Assembly (NCBI GenBank): GCA_905221605.1
Contig: CAJNDS010002160.1
Coordinates: 228,501 to 292,500, forward strand
Source: Symbiodinium natans
Taxonomy: Eukaryota > Sar > Dinophyceae > Suessiales > Symbiodiniaceae
Reading direction: 5' to 3'
Length of the DNA: 64,000 nt
The position numbers were made by a program, and so were the translations under genes. This document shows positions 32,501 to 34,820 of the stretch, in pieces (position 1 is the stretch's first letter; the number at the start of each line of letters is the position of its first letter). Under the pieces are notes generated by a model that ran no database searches, was not told where the DNA came from, and worked only from the letters and a program-made list of their open reading frames with translations.

Positions 32501-33097
32501 CCCGCAATGAAAAATGCGATTTTTCACTATTGAAAACGATGGTTTTAGGCCCCTGCCCGCAATGAAAATGTAATTTTTTAGTCCTGAAATCGATGGTTTT
32601 GGGCACCCCTCCATTTCACCCAGAAGGACCAGGAAAGCCCCAGGAAGCCCCCAAATGCCTCCCTCTACGGGCCCTGACGTGCCGAAGGCCCGAAAAGGGC
32701 CGAGGCTACCCCGAACCCCAGCTTAAACCCTAGCGATTGAAATACTCATTGGCGAAAACAAGGCCCTGACACGCCGAAGGTCCGAACAGGGCCGAGGCTA
32801 CCCTCGACTCCAGCTTAAACCCCAACACCAACTTCAAAAAAGCAAGCATCGGTGCACAAGAAAAAGTCCATAAACCCTAAACCCTAATAGAGTATAGTTT
32901 GGGTGGCCGGGGTGGGTTGACGGGCAACGCGAGCGCGCGGCCCGGGTTGTTTCACCCGAGCGCGCGCCCTCCCCTGACACACCCTAAACCCTAAACCCTA
33001 ACCCTAAACCCTAAACCCTAAACCCCAGTACGCCAAGGAGATGGATGGCAAGCTGAAGGCTCCAGGAGCGCGCGGGCCCCAGCGCAGTGGGATGTGA
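214..33097 (+). CDS. Gene A: GH31 family glycoside hydrolase, 28 exons in window (5' end missing)
   Basis: Short islands between repeat arrays join in one frame into 496 codons plus stop (1,491 nt). The joined protein follows the GH31 order: a PELWSLMGWW-like strand region, VLFPEPQYQLSDYNDRGLP, GFHIKVAGIRKPRIG, PEVRDW, FWWNDEGESDYF with the expected nucleophile Asp (residue 156 of the in-window protein), FSVNRAFSPGMARLGATVWTGD with the expected acid/base Asp (residue 208), MLKWILAGAPYVSCDSGGF, RWLQ, FMPVMRTHS, HFPWLWG, ALNLRYRLL, PYHYSLAHAQYA, WIRPLLMDFP, ILVAPIL, LPEGLWY, VPSFVRPGTVLPL, then a C-terminal beta domain with LVEDDG and LFTWND. GH31 enzymes are retaining alpha-glycosidases or related lyases/transferases; substrate cannot be told. 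The N-terminal domain typical of the family must lie left of position 1. Coding is about 4.5% of the span. Donors: 10 GT, 15 GC, 2 GA. Family call is from motif memory, not a search. Confidence 0.85.
261..652 (+). repeat. Gene A intron 1
   Basis: GT...AG intron. Short G-strand (TTTAGGG) patches and a G run lie at 330-370 near the donor; C-strand (CCCTAAA) fragments lie at 598-618 near the acceptor. The middle is unique sequence without recognisable genes. Confidence 0.7.
653..728 (+). CDS. Gene A exon 2
   Basis: AG at 651-652, then G completing an Arg codon from exon 1, then FTNETDYDYPPDTGKSYYED and FGFNE. Donor GTGCGA at 729. Acidic, aromatic-rich segment before the strand that carries the FPEP motif in exon 3. 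Confidence 0.85.
729..1846 (+). repeat. Gene A intron 2
   Basis: C-strand array 815-895, further C-strand fragments 988-1035, G-strand variant (TTTGGGG) 1238-1300, and G-strand array 1738-1830 ending about 20 nt before the acceptor. This is one of the introns where a G-strand array sits next to the acceptor, against the general trend. The stretch 1340-1735 is unique without a gene I can support. Confidence 0.7.
1847..1907 (+). CDS. Gene A exon 3
   Basis: Acceptor TGGCAG, phase 0. Reads VLFPEPQYQLSDYNDRGLPI plus one base. Donor GTTTAA at 1908. The FPEPQ...L.DYNDRGLP segment corresponds to the family's 'FPDP...hGhKvglW' helix-strand region. Confidence 0.88.
1908..2861 (+). repeat. Gene A intron 3
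   Basis: C-strand patch 2172-2213, perfect G-strand array of about 14 units 2353-2455, then a long C-strand-like satellite 2461-2852. The G and C blocks meet almost head to head, so the transcript could fold into a long hairpin. Confidence 0.75.
2461..2852 (+). repeat. Degenerate telomere-derived satellite, CCCTCAACCCTCTAAA type
   Basis: Telomere-like units have been replaced by a longer unit, roughly CCCTCTAAA alternating with CCCTCAA, repeated some 20 times with sporadic changes. The second-order unit suggests local amplification of a mutated CCCTAAA tract rather than fresh telomerase synthesis. Confidence 0.8.
2862..2935 (+). CDS. Gene A exon 4
   Basis: Acceptor CTCAG|G; two bases complete Gly, then FHIKVAGIRKPRIGNTATIA and AMAQ. 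Chosen end uses GC donor GCAATG because it joins in phase to exon 5. An alternative runs on to a GT donor at 2958 and joins an earlier AG at 3526-3527, also in frame. Confidence 0.8.
2936..3544 (+). repeat. Gene A intron 4
   Basis: T-rich start with imperfect TTTAGGG units to about 3110; inverted repeat 3183-3308; TTGACCC/CCCTAAA C-strand array 3358-3510 before the acceptor. G-strand at the 5' side, C-strand at the 3' side. Confidence 0.75.
3183..3308. repeat. Single-copy palindromic element
   Basis: Left arm CCCCCTAATATTGAGCCCCC and right arm with TTTAAATATAAGGGGG are imperfect inverted repeats around a central TAGTCATATTATCGTAG. MITE-like shape; I found no second copy. Confidence 0.55.
3545..3590 (+). 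CDS. Gene A exon 5
   Basis: Acceptor CTGAG|G, phase 0: DARKKGWLLKNCEPG plus one base, GT donor GTGGGT. 'KKGWLLKN.. G' resembles the GH31 'grGyfvkn.dG' loop. Confidence 0.8.
3591..4276 (+). repeat. Gene A intron 5
   Basis: G-strand arrays at 3610-3680, 3875-3915 and 4000-4087; C-strand array 4215-4273 directly before the acceptor. A clear example of the G-at-5', C-at-3' arrangement. Confidence 0.8.
4277..4331 (+). CDS. Gene A exon 6
   Basis: Acceptor CCCCAG followed by C (not G). Two bases finish Ala, then NIIEIADSFVGCFDLTL and two bases. Donor GTTAAG. Confidence 0.8.
4332..5214 (+). repeat. Gene A intron 6
   Basis: Mostly unique with scattered degenerate units; short (TA) run 4767-4789; C-strand array 4898-5012; short G-strand patch 5078-5100; C-strand remnants 5158-5195 before the acceptor. 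Confidence 0.7.
5215..5265 (+). CDS. Gene A exon 7
   Basis: Acceptor CACAG|G. One base completes Arg, then GLNYSLPEVRDWHAPQ and two bases (AG). Donor GTGGAG. 'slPEVRDW' is the family's 'tnPevrdWw' motif before the catalytic strand. Confidence 0.9.
5266..5877 (+). repeat. Gene A intron 7
   Basis: GGGGGCTTA variant repeats and G-strand 5279-5385; CCCTATAAA variant C-strand 5496-5600; mixed short arrays to 5870 with C-strand nearest the acceptor. Confidence 0.75.
5878..5938 (+). CDS. Gene A exon 8 (nucleophile exon)
   Basis: Acceptor GCAGAG|G completes Arg; then YADQLQPLLDAGMAFWWNDE. The Asp of WWNDE (codon 5933-5935) is at the position of the GH31 catalytic nucleophile. GC donor GCTGGA keeps phase 0 into exon 9. 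Confidence 0.92.
5939..6237 (+). repeat. Gene A intron 8
   Basis: 299-nt intron. G-strand 5984-6006, then G-strand array 6097-6175; the last 60 nt before the acceptor are pyrimidine-rich unique sequence. Confidence 0.75.
6238..6288 (+). CDS. Gene A exon 9
   Basis: Acceptor CTTCAG|G, phase 0: GESDYFTFHYWNEAQRQ. Matches GH31 'gEsdyftyhyWNlAQ'. GC donor GCTGGC gives a phase-0 join to exon 10; a read-through ends at TGA 6316-6318. Confidence 0.9.
6289..7630 (+). repeat. Gene A intron 9
   Basis: G-strand array 6331-6392 near the donor; unique DNA 6400-7130 containing a Lys/Arg-rich open stretch (6907-7147); C-strand array 7132-7187; C-strand 7589-7620 next to the acceptor. Confidence 0.7.
6907..7147 (+). 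other. Unassigned open stretch inside intron 9
   Basis: About 80 codons without a stop, rich in Lys, Arg and Gln, on telomere-free DNA. It does not continue the GH31 frame or motifs. It may be a captured gene fragment or chance; I cannot name it. Confidence 0.25.
7631..7662 (+). CDS. Gene A exon 10
   Basis: Reads PGEKLSDGPS plus CG; with the G of exon 11 gives the Arg before FFSVNRAF. GC donor GCCCGG. Acceptor is AG|C at 7629-7630, or AG|A at 7638-7639 (start 7640); both keep frame. Short and with weak motif, so moderate confidence. Confidence 0.6.
8263..8496 (+). other. Unassigned open frame inside intron 10
   Basis: 77 codons from ATG to TAA on telomere-free DNA bounded by G-strand arrays. 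Arg- and Leu-rich; no motif I recognise. It may be chance or a gene relic. Confidence 0.2.
9080..9183. mobile_element. Palindromic element, family D, copy 1
   Basis: Ends CTTACTT..CCAATA and TATTGGAGAAGTAAG are inverted; interior has AAAGTTTAACCTTTTC as in the other D copies. About 104 bp, no coding capacity; MITE-like. Confidence 0.75.
9213..9272 (+). CDS. Gene A exon 11
   Basis: Acceptor CCCCCAG|G. Reads FFSVNRAFSPGMARLGATV plus TG, completing Trp with exon 12. This is the GH31 'R.f.lnRa..pg.qr.gavW' motif. Donor is GA (GACACT); a GT or GC donor would break the WTGD join. Confidence 0.93.
9273..10095 (+). repeat. Gene A intron 11
   Basis: Largely unique DNA with CGTA/TGTA-rich simple sequence around 9540-9720; C-strand array 9837-9914; AT-rich 10000-10080. 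No gene seen. Confidence 0.6.
10096..10142 (+). CDS. Gene A exon 12 (acid/base exon)
   Basis: Acceptor CGACAG|G completes Trp, then TGDVFANWATLEGTP plus one base. The Asp of WTGD (codon 10103-10105) sits at the GH31 acid/base position, 52 residues after the nucleophile. GC donor GCCTCC. Confidence 0.93.
10521..10638. mobile_element. Palindromic element, family A, copy 1
   Basis: Near-complete copy of the 120-bp family A unit; right end CCCCACCCTG followed by TA. The left tip differs (GGGTTCTAGGGGGTGGGG), so the outermost left bases are altered. Same orientation as the copy at 60125. Confidence 0.8.
10810..10909. mobile_element. Palindromic element, family B, copy 1
   Basis: 100 bp with ends GTTGGGATGTTCCC and GGGGGAACATCCCAAC as inverted repeats; interior carries ACAGTCTTTAATAGGGATCA. 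Reference copy for family B. Confidence 0.85.
11041..11097 (+). CDS. Gene A exon 13
   Basis: Acceptor CGCCAG|G; then TMLKWILAGAPYVSCDSG and one base. Matches GH31 'ml.w.laG.pyvscDiGGF'. GC donor GCGGGG. Confidence 0.93.
11098..11947 (+). repeat. Gene A intron 13
   Basis: G-rich start; AT microsatellite (TATA/TTTA) 11200-11290; palindrome A copy 11434-11553; GGA repeat 11749-11786; degenerate C-strand 11895-11935 before the acceptor. Confidence 0.7.
11434..11553. mobile_element. Palindromic element, family A, copy 2
   Basis: Full 120 bp, opposite orientation to copy 1, flanked by TA on both sides and inserted after TTTAGGGTTTAGGG, so a telomere-like unit supplied the target. Confidence 0.9.
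11948..11996 (+). CDS. Gene A exon 14
   Basis: Acceptor CTTGAG|G; GC completes the second Gly of SGGF, then FNGEATPLLLVRWLQ and CT. GC donor GCTGGG. Confidence 0.9.
11997..13145 (+). repeat. Gene A intron 14
   Basis: C-strand 12021-12090 (with CCCTATA variants), G-strand 12245-12345 and 12490-12545, unique 12550-12900, degenerate CCCTACAAG/CCCTAAA C-strand 12925-13145 up to the acceptor. Confidence 0.7.
13146..13184 (+). CDS. Gene A exon 15
   Basis: Acceptor CTAAG|G completes Leu, then LATFMPVMRTHS and AC. 'f.PvmR.Hs' is a GH31 hallmark. GC donor GCTCCC. Confidence 0.9.
14256..14660. repeat. TTCGAAGG / CCTTCGAAG minisatellite
   Basis: Dozens of copies of a self-complementary 9-bp core around TTCGAA, grouped with CCCCTTCGTCCTC into a longer unit. 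Open frames across it on both strands are repeat artefacts. The same core returns at 16196-16245. Confidence 0.85.
14868..15190. repeat. AGT / CGTAGT trinucleotide-hexanucleotide repeat
   Basis: Blocks of (AGT)n, (CGTAGT)n and (GCAGTA)n switch abruptly. Open in most frames; the poly-Ser, Arg-Ser and Tyr-Asp translations are not evidence of genes. Confidence 0.92.
15694..16107 (+). CDS. Unidentified 137-residue open frame nested in intron 15
   Basis: ATG at 15694 to TGA at 16105-16107. The protein starts MDADAAPRKRRRPSALEK, a basic patch that could be a nuclear localisation signal, followed by an Ala/Leu-rich, probably helical body with many Trp (IAWSWDEASSALQAWEAA) and a hydrophobic helical end. 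Base composition is GC-rich and coding-like, unlike its surroundings, and the frame lies on the same strand as gene A. It sits in a block bordered on both sides by TTCGAAGG repeats. No family recognised. It could be a retroposed gene copy, an ORF of a mobile element, or chance. Confidence 0.4.
   Translation: MDADAAPRKRRRPSALEKAAVGSLDIREALRAGSDRAAASSSTPLGELLAEQEAAFIAWSWDEASSALQAWEAAAIDAVPLLQEANLRLLPDDFRTAFNLHTAGDRASFRTAVLGALRAALAWWQAQTTLLAANRAS
16196..16245. repeat. Second TTCGAAGG cluster
   Basis: Short cluster of CTTCGAAGG units like that at 14256-14660. The two clusters bracket the telomere-free block. Confidence 0.8.
16657..16720 (+). CDS. Gene A exon 16
   Basis: Acceptor CTAAG|G completes Thr; RRSTPHFPWLWGRRAATSLR and Q follow. 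'HFPWLWG' then the 'RQALNLRY' join at the exon 16/17 boundary is typical of GH31. GC donor GCACTG, phase 0. Confidence 0.9.
16721..18187 (+). repeat. Gene A intron 16
   Basis: G-strand patches 16770-16885; unique 16900-17560; C-strand 17570-17640; G-strand 17735-17805; CCCCTACA then C-strand array 18045-18160 ending about 25 nt before the acceptor. Confidence 0.75.
18188..18216 (+). CDS. Gene A exon 17
   Basis: 29 nt, smallest exon of gene A: ALNLRYRLL plus CG. Acceptor GACCAG|G; GC donor GCTGCC. Completed Arg precedes PYHYSLAH in exon 18. Confidence 0.9.
18217..18694 (+). repeat. Gene A intron 17
   Basis: C-strand array 18271-18364, short G-strand 18458-18473, TATG microsatellite 18470-18507, then unique DNA to the acceptor. 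C-strand lies on the donor side here, against the trend. Confidence 0.7.
18695..18742 (+). CDS. Gene A exon 18
   Basis: Acceptor CTGAG|G; then PYHYSLAHAQYARGE and CC. 'lrPYhYslah' is a strong GH31 motif. GT donor GTCTCT. Confidence 0.93.
18743..19164 (+). repeat. Gene A intron 18
   Basis: Degenerate G-strand 18780-18860 on the donor side, C-strand with CCCTGAA variants 18960-19125 on the acceptor side. Confidence 0.75.
19165..19207 (+). CDS. Gene A exon 19
   Basis: Acceptor GCAAG|G completes Pro; WIRPLLMDFPSDPE follows. 'RPLl.dfP.d' is conserved in GH31. GC donor GCCTTT, phase 0. Confidence 0.93.
19208..20864 (+). repeat. Gene A intron 19
   Basis: Long C-strand array 19236-19452; poly-C 19577-19604 and A-rich run; unique 19640-20150; palindrome A copy 20155-20274; CCCCCCAAA repeats 20385-20475; C-strand 20655-20705 and 20815-20842 before the acceptor. 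Confidence 0.75.
20155..20274. mobile_element. Palindromic element, family A, copy 3
   Basis: Full 120 bp with perfect end repeats CAGGGTGGGGCCCCCT / AGGGGGCCCCACCCTG. Unlike most copies it is not flanked by TA (left ATCA, right CAGA). Confidence 0.88.
20865..20929 (+). CDS. Gene A exon 20
   Basis: Acceptor GTGCAG|G, phase 0: DVTSMWMDGAILVAPILTRH, P and CG. 'w..g..lLvAPvl' is the GH31 motif. GT donor GTACGT. Confidence 0.93.
20930..21593 (+). repeat. Gene A intron 20
   Basis: G-strand array 20965-21025 right after the donor region; palindrome B copy 21236-21331; short C-strand 21415-21440; mixed degenerate units 21525-21590. Confidence 0.75.
21236..21331. mobile_element. Palindromic element, family B, copy 2 (diverged)
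   Basis: Left arm GGGATGCCCCCCTTATACTA and right arm TAAGTATAAGGGGGAACTC with the family B core (CAGTCCTGAGTAAGGATTATAGTACCCC). The outer TTGGGATG/CATCCCAA ends are eroded. Confidence 0.7.
21594..21666 (+). CDS. Gene A exon 21
   Basis: Acceptor CCCTAG followed by A: the A completes Arg, then PFENHGSAEDIRLPEGLWYR and LDHA. 'diyLPeG.WYd' is the family motif. GT donor GTCCTC; an alternative runs on to GC at 21685. Confidence 0.85.
21667..22810 (+). repeat. Gene A intron 21
   Basis: C-strand 21715-21795; 145-nt G-run 21936-22082; C-strand arrays 22174-22242 and 22372-22504; G-strand array 22684-22768 close to the acceptor. Confidence 0.78.
21936..22082. repeat. Long poly-G tract
   Basis: About 145 nt of nearly uninterrupted G broken by single A, T or TA. 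Proline-rich frames on the minus strand come only from this run. Strong G-quadruplex potential; length may be unreliable in the assembly. Confidence 0.9.
22811..22867 (+). CDS. Gene A exon 22
   Basis: Acceptor CCTCAG|G, phase 0: GASILAGRRLGEDGELLTK. Fits between LWYRLDHA and VPSFVRPG, where GH31 proteins have a 'y.Gg..v.....ldeiPvFvR' stretch. Weaker motif but exact phase and GC donor GCCGGT. Confidence 0.75.
22868..25756 (+). repeat. Gene A intron 22
   Basis: C-strand 22923-22980; G-strand 23060-23180; C-strand 23225-23420; degenerate G-strand 23760-23810; unique 23830-24360; poly-C 24439-24456; C-strand arrays 24479-24590 and 24672-24825; exon-like 24847-24890; unique 24960-25700 with a minus-strand open frame of 82 codons (25407-25655) that I cannot assign. 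Confidence 0.7.
24847..24890 (+). other. Exon-like segment inside intron 22
   Basis: Acceptor-like GTGCAG, then an open stretch reading LAPIKGRARGWAKWNE and a perfect GTGAGT. It could be inserted between exons 22 and 23 in frame if the segment starts at AGC, but no GH31 motif demands it. A cassette or decoy exon is possible. Confidence 0.35.
25757..25810 (+). CDS. Gene A exon 23
   Basis: Acceptor CTGCAG|G, phase 0: VPSFVRPGTVLPLSPVAG. Near-perfect GH31 'vPvFvR.Gsi.Pl' motif. GC donor GCGCCG. Confidence 0.92.
25811..26959 (+). repeat. Gene A intron 23
   Basis: Short C-strand 25838-25880; nested family C palindromes 25912-26205; poly-G 26305-26323; G-strand 26325-26395 and array 26630-26685; poly-C/poly-A 26781-26822; degenerate C-strand 26905-26955 before the acceptor. 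Confidence 0.75.
25912..26205. mobile_element. Palindromic family C, nested pair
   Basis: Outer ends CTTGGAGGTTCATGGTACTT (25912) and GTACCATGAACCTCCA (to 26205). A second complete unit with the same ends occupies 26022-26172 inside it. Reads as one element inserted into another of the same family. Confidence 0.75.
26960..27010 (+). CDS. Gene A exon 24
   Basis: Acceptor CCCCAG|G, phase 0: VQHSGDIGKQPLEALLG. Fits the start of the GH31 C-terminal beta domain. GC donor GCGACA. Confidence 0.85.
27011..28192 (+). repeat. Gene A intron 24
   Basis: Poly-G 27023-27043; C-strand 27260-27322; G-strand 27405-27500 including TTTTGGG variants; C-strand 27615-27668 and 27832-27905; A-run 27959-27970; T-rich, unique to the acceptor. 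Confidence 0.7.
28193..28227 (+). CDS. Gene A exon 25
   Basis: Acceptor GCCAG|G, phase 0: VFVFGGADGSF plus GA. Corresponds to 'vyvypGadGsf.lYeDdG'. GT donor GTCACA. Confidence 0.9.
28347..28472. mobile_element. Palindromic element, family C, copy
   Basis: Ends CTACTAGGAGGTTCAGGGTA and CCCATGAACCTCCAAGTAG inverted; interior of TTATAACCCCAATTA blocks as in the other C copies. Confidence 0.8.
28778..28868. mobile_element. Palindromic element, family E, copy 1
   Basis: Left CCCATGTACCTTATTAT, inner ACTTGGGCCCCAAAGTCC and GGAAGTTCTTTAAGCCAAGT, right TTAGGTACATGCACCC. Matches the copy at 39821 with scattered changes. Confidence 0.75.
29177..29217 (+). CDS. Gene A exon 26
   Basis: Acceptor GCGAG|G completes Glu; LVEDDGWSTSYTQ plus one base. 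'LvEDDG.st.Y' is conserved in GH31. Donor GA (GACTCA) is needed to keep phase with exon 27. Confidence 0.9.
29226..29500 (+). repeat. TTTAGGGG octamer array
   Basis: About 25 units of the eight-base variant TTTAGGGG, then CTTAGGG/CTTTAGGG variants and a return to heptamers. A long homogeneous run of the octamer differs from the heptamer arrays elsewhere. Confidence 0.88.
29806..30140 (+). other. Coding-like unique segment inside intron 26
   Basis: Two overlapping frames look protein-like: one starting AESDKGIGTLNYFFFLSGLR (stop near 29940) and one open to 30210. It fits neither the GH31 motifs nor the phase. Possible gene fragment carried into the intron. Confidence 0.3.
30616..30735. mobile_element. 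Palindromic element, family A, copy 4
   Basis: Full 120 bp, TA on both sides, inserted in unique DNA rather than in a telomere-like array. Confidence 0.9.
31626..31681 (+). CDS. Gene A exon 27
   Basis: Acceptor CAGAG|G; GA completes Gly, then VVRRTLFTWNDQQQLLSW. Matches 'r.t.f.wd....tLsw' of GH31 C-termini. GC donor GCGCCT chosen for phase; later donors exist. Confidence 0.82.
31682..33028 (+). repeat. Gene A intron 27
   Basis: Degenerate G-strand 31700-31820; C-strand variants 31975-32120; telomere-free block 32120-32860 with tandem repeats; C-strand 32870-32890 and 32980-33026 abutting the acceptor. Confidence 0.75.
32336..32830. repeat. Telomere-free tandem repeats
   Basis: Three diverged copies of a unit starting CAATGAAAAA and containing ATCGATGGTTTTG (32340, 32506, 32558) with CCAGGAAAGCCC(A)GGAAGCCCCC tails, followed by two copies of a ~90-bp unit starting GGCCCTGACGTGCCGAAGG (32669 and 32762). 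Confidence 0.8.
33029..33097 (+). CDS. Gene A exon 28 (terminal)
   Basis: Acceptor CCCCAG followed by T, phase 0: YAKEMDGKLKAPGARGPQRS, GM, TGA stop at 33095-33097. No strong motif; assigned as the last exon because it is in phase, has a stop, and precedes the next gene. Confidence 0.6.
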   Translation, partial: YAKEMDGKLKAPGARGPQRSGM

Positions 33098-33222
33098 AGG
33101 TTTAGGGTTTAGGTTTAGGGTTTAGGGTTTAGGGTTGATTAGGGTTTTGGGTTTAGGGTTGAAGGACCCCAAAGCCGAGAAGAGTCTTCGCCCTGAACTC
33201 AATGGTTCTTTGATTCTCCGAG

Positions 33223-33275
33223 TTGGGATGTCCCCCGAACAGTCCTTAGTAGCGATTTCTAATAGGGGGGTACTA
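33223..33275. mobile_element. Palindromic element, family B, truncated
   Basis: Starts TTGGGATGTCCCCC and holds AACAGTCCTTAGTAGCGAT, but the right arm is missing; within 20 nt the sequence turns into a CCCTAAA array. Confidence 0.65.
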
Positions 33276-33780
33276 CAAACCCAGAACCCTAAACCCTAAA
33301 CCCTAAACCCTAAACCCTAAACCCTAAGCCCTAAACCCCTATCTATAAGTGCCAAAGTCCTGTAGGTCAGGTCTGAGCCGTAGGATGCCGATTGAGTGTC
33401 TCTTTAATCAAGTACTGCCCCAAAAGAGAACCTACAGAGGGATGACAGGCTCAGGGTTAAGGGTTTAGGGGTTAAGGTTTTAGGGGTTTAGGGGTTTAGG
33501 GTTTAGGGTTTAGGGTTTAGGGTTTAGGGTTTAGGGGTTTAGGGTTTAGGGGTTTAGGGTTTAGGGTTTAGGGGTTTAGGGTTTAGAGTTCATCTGCAAC
33601 TTGGTAGGTCATCTTCAGGTTCGGCGGTGGGGAGGGAGAGAGAGGGGGGGGACGTCGTCATCCGTCGGCTCCAGCGTCGAGTTACTTTAGGGGTTTGGGG
33701 GGGAAAGGCTGGTAGAGAGCCATGGCACCCCGGCGGAAGGCGGGCGAATATAGGGTTTAGGGTTTAGGGTTTAGGGTTTA

Positions 33781-33900
33781 CAGGGTGGGGCCCCCTTACT
33801 ATACTAACTGTAGTTAAGGGACTTATAACCTAACTTAGGGTCCTTATAACCCAATTTAGGGCCCTTATAACTCTACTTTTAACTAGGGGGCCCCACCCTG
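33781..33900. mobile_element. Palindromic element, family A, copy 5
   Basis: Full 120 bp. Left flank ...GGGTTTA, right flank TAGGGTTTAGGG: the element is inserted at the TA of a TTTAGGG unit with TA duplicated. Confidence 0.92.
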
Positions 33901-34183
33901 TAGGGTTTAGGGTTTAGGGTTTAGGCTTATGTGGGTGTTAAATCAAAGCTAACCAGGACCCCGATTGCATCTTCATTTCGGTGGTAACCATCGCATGGTC
34001 GTTTAAGGACCATTTACAAAATGTTCAACCTGAACCCTGCGTATCCTACGACAAATGGAACTTGGATTGTTGGCTTGGGAAGGCGTGTGCAGGCTCTTGT
34101 CAGTGTGGCGGGCTGTAGGTCACTTTTGACAGATCAGCGCGGGTTGTTTGTGTGTTTGTGGGGTTTAGGCCTCAGGGTTTAGA

Positions 34184-34395
34184 GTTGGGATGTTCCCGCT
34201 TATACTAGCAGAGGGATTCTACTAGGGGCACTATAGGGTACTATAGGGTACTATAGGGTACTATAGGGTATTATAGGGTACTATAGGGTACTATAGGGTA
34301 CTATAGGGTACTATAGGGTACTATAATTCTAATAGGGTACTATAGGGTACTATAATCCCTATCAAGGACTGTTAGCATAAGGGGGAACATCCCAA
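34184..34395. mobile_element. Palindromic element, family B, expanded copy
   Basis: Family B ends (GTTGGGATGTTCCC / GGGGGAACATCCCAA) with the interior blown up by about a dozen tandem copies of the 10-mer GGTACTATAG, making it twice the usual length. Confidence 0.88.
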
Positions 34396-34730
34396 GTTTG
34401 GGGTTCGGGGTTCAAGGCTTGGCAGGGCAAAGTAGGCCGGATGCAGTTGAAACAAAGACACTTGAGGGTTTAGGGTTTATTGTTTAGGGTTTAGGGTTTA
34501 GGGTTTAGAGATTGGGGGTTAGGGTGTAGGGTTCAGGGTTGTAGGGTTTAGGGCCCCCCCAAAGCCACGTTTTATTCAAGAAGTTCCGTAATCGAAAAAC
34601 ACAAAAGAGCCAGCCTAAACCCTAAACCCTAAACCCTAAGCCCTAAAGCCTAAAGCCTAAACCCTAAACCCTAAACCCTAAACCCCAAACCCTAAACCCT
34701 AAACCCTGAACCCTATCTTGGCGCATGCCC

Positions 34731-34738
34731 AGATCGCG
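34731..34738 (+). promoter_or_regulatory. Possible spliced-leader trans-splice acceptor of gene B
   Basis: AG at 34731-34732 lies six bases before the first usable ATG (34739). In dinoflagellates nuclear mRNAs receive a spliced leader in trans, so this AG may be the trans-splice site. An upstream cis exon cannot be ruled out because the frame is open one codon further. Confidence 0.4.
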
Positions 34739-34820
34739 ATGGCAGCAGGCGCGCTGCTGGCATCGCTGGCTCTGGGTACATGCTTCGTTGCTCCGGCTGT
34801 CTGGTCCTCAGACTGGACGG
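34739..34820 (+). CDS. Gene B exon 1 (signal/transit peptide)
   Basis: MAAGALLASLALGTCFVAPA, VWSSDWT and one base; GT donor GTTGAG. ATG at 34739 chosen because the hydrophobic core and FVAP follow at the expected spacing. Confidence 0.8.

Larger units (their letters stand above)
33098..34738 (+). repeat. Intergenic region between genes A and B
   Basis: 1.64 kb: G-strand 33098-33135; truncated family B palindrome 33223-33275 running into a C-strand array 33281-33340; G-strand and octamers 33460-33592; G-strand 33750-33780 holding palindrome A copy 5; palindrome B copy 34184-34395; G-strand 34465-34550; C-strand array 34616-34712 before gene B. No promoter motif recognised; dinoflagellate genes usually lack TATA boxes. 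Confidence 0.75.
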
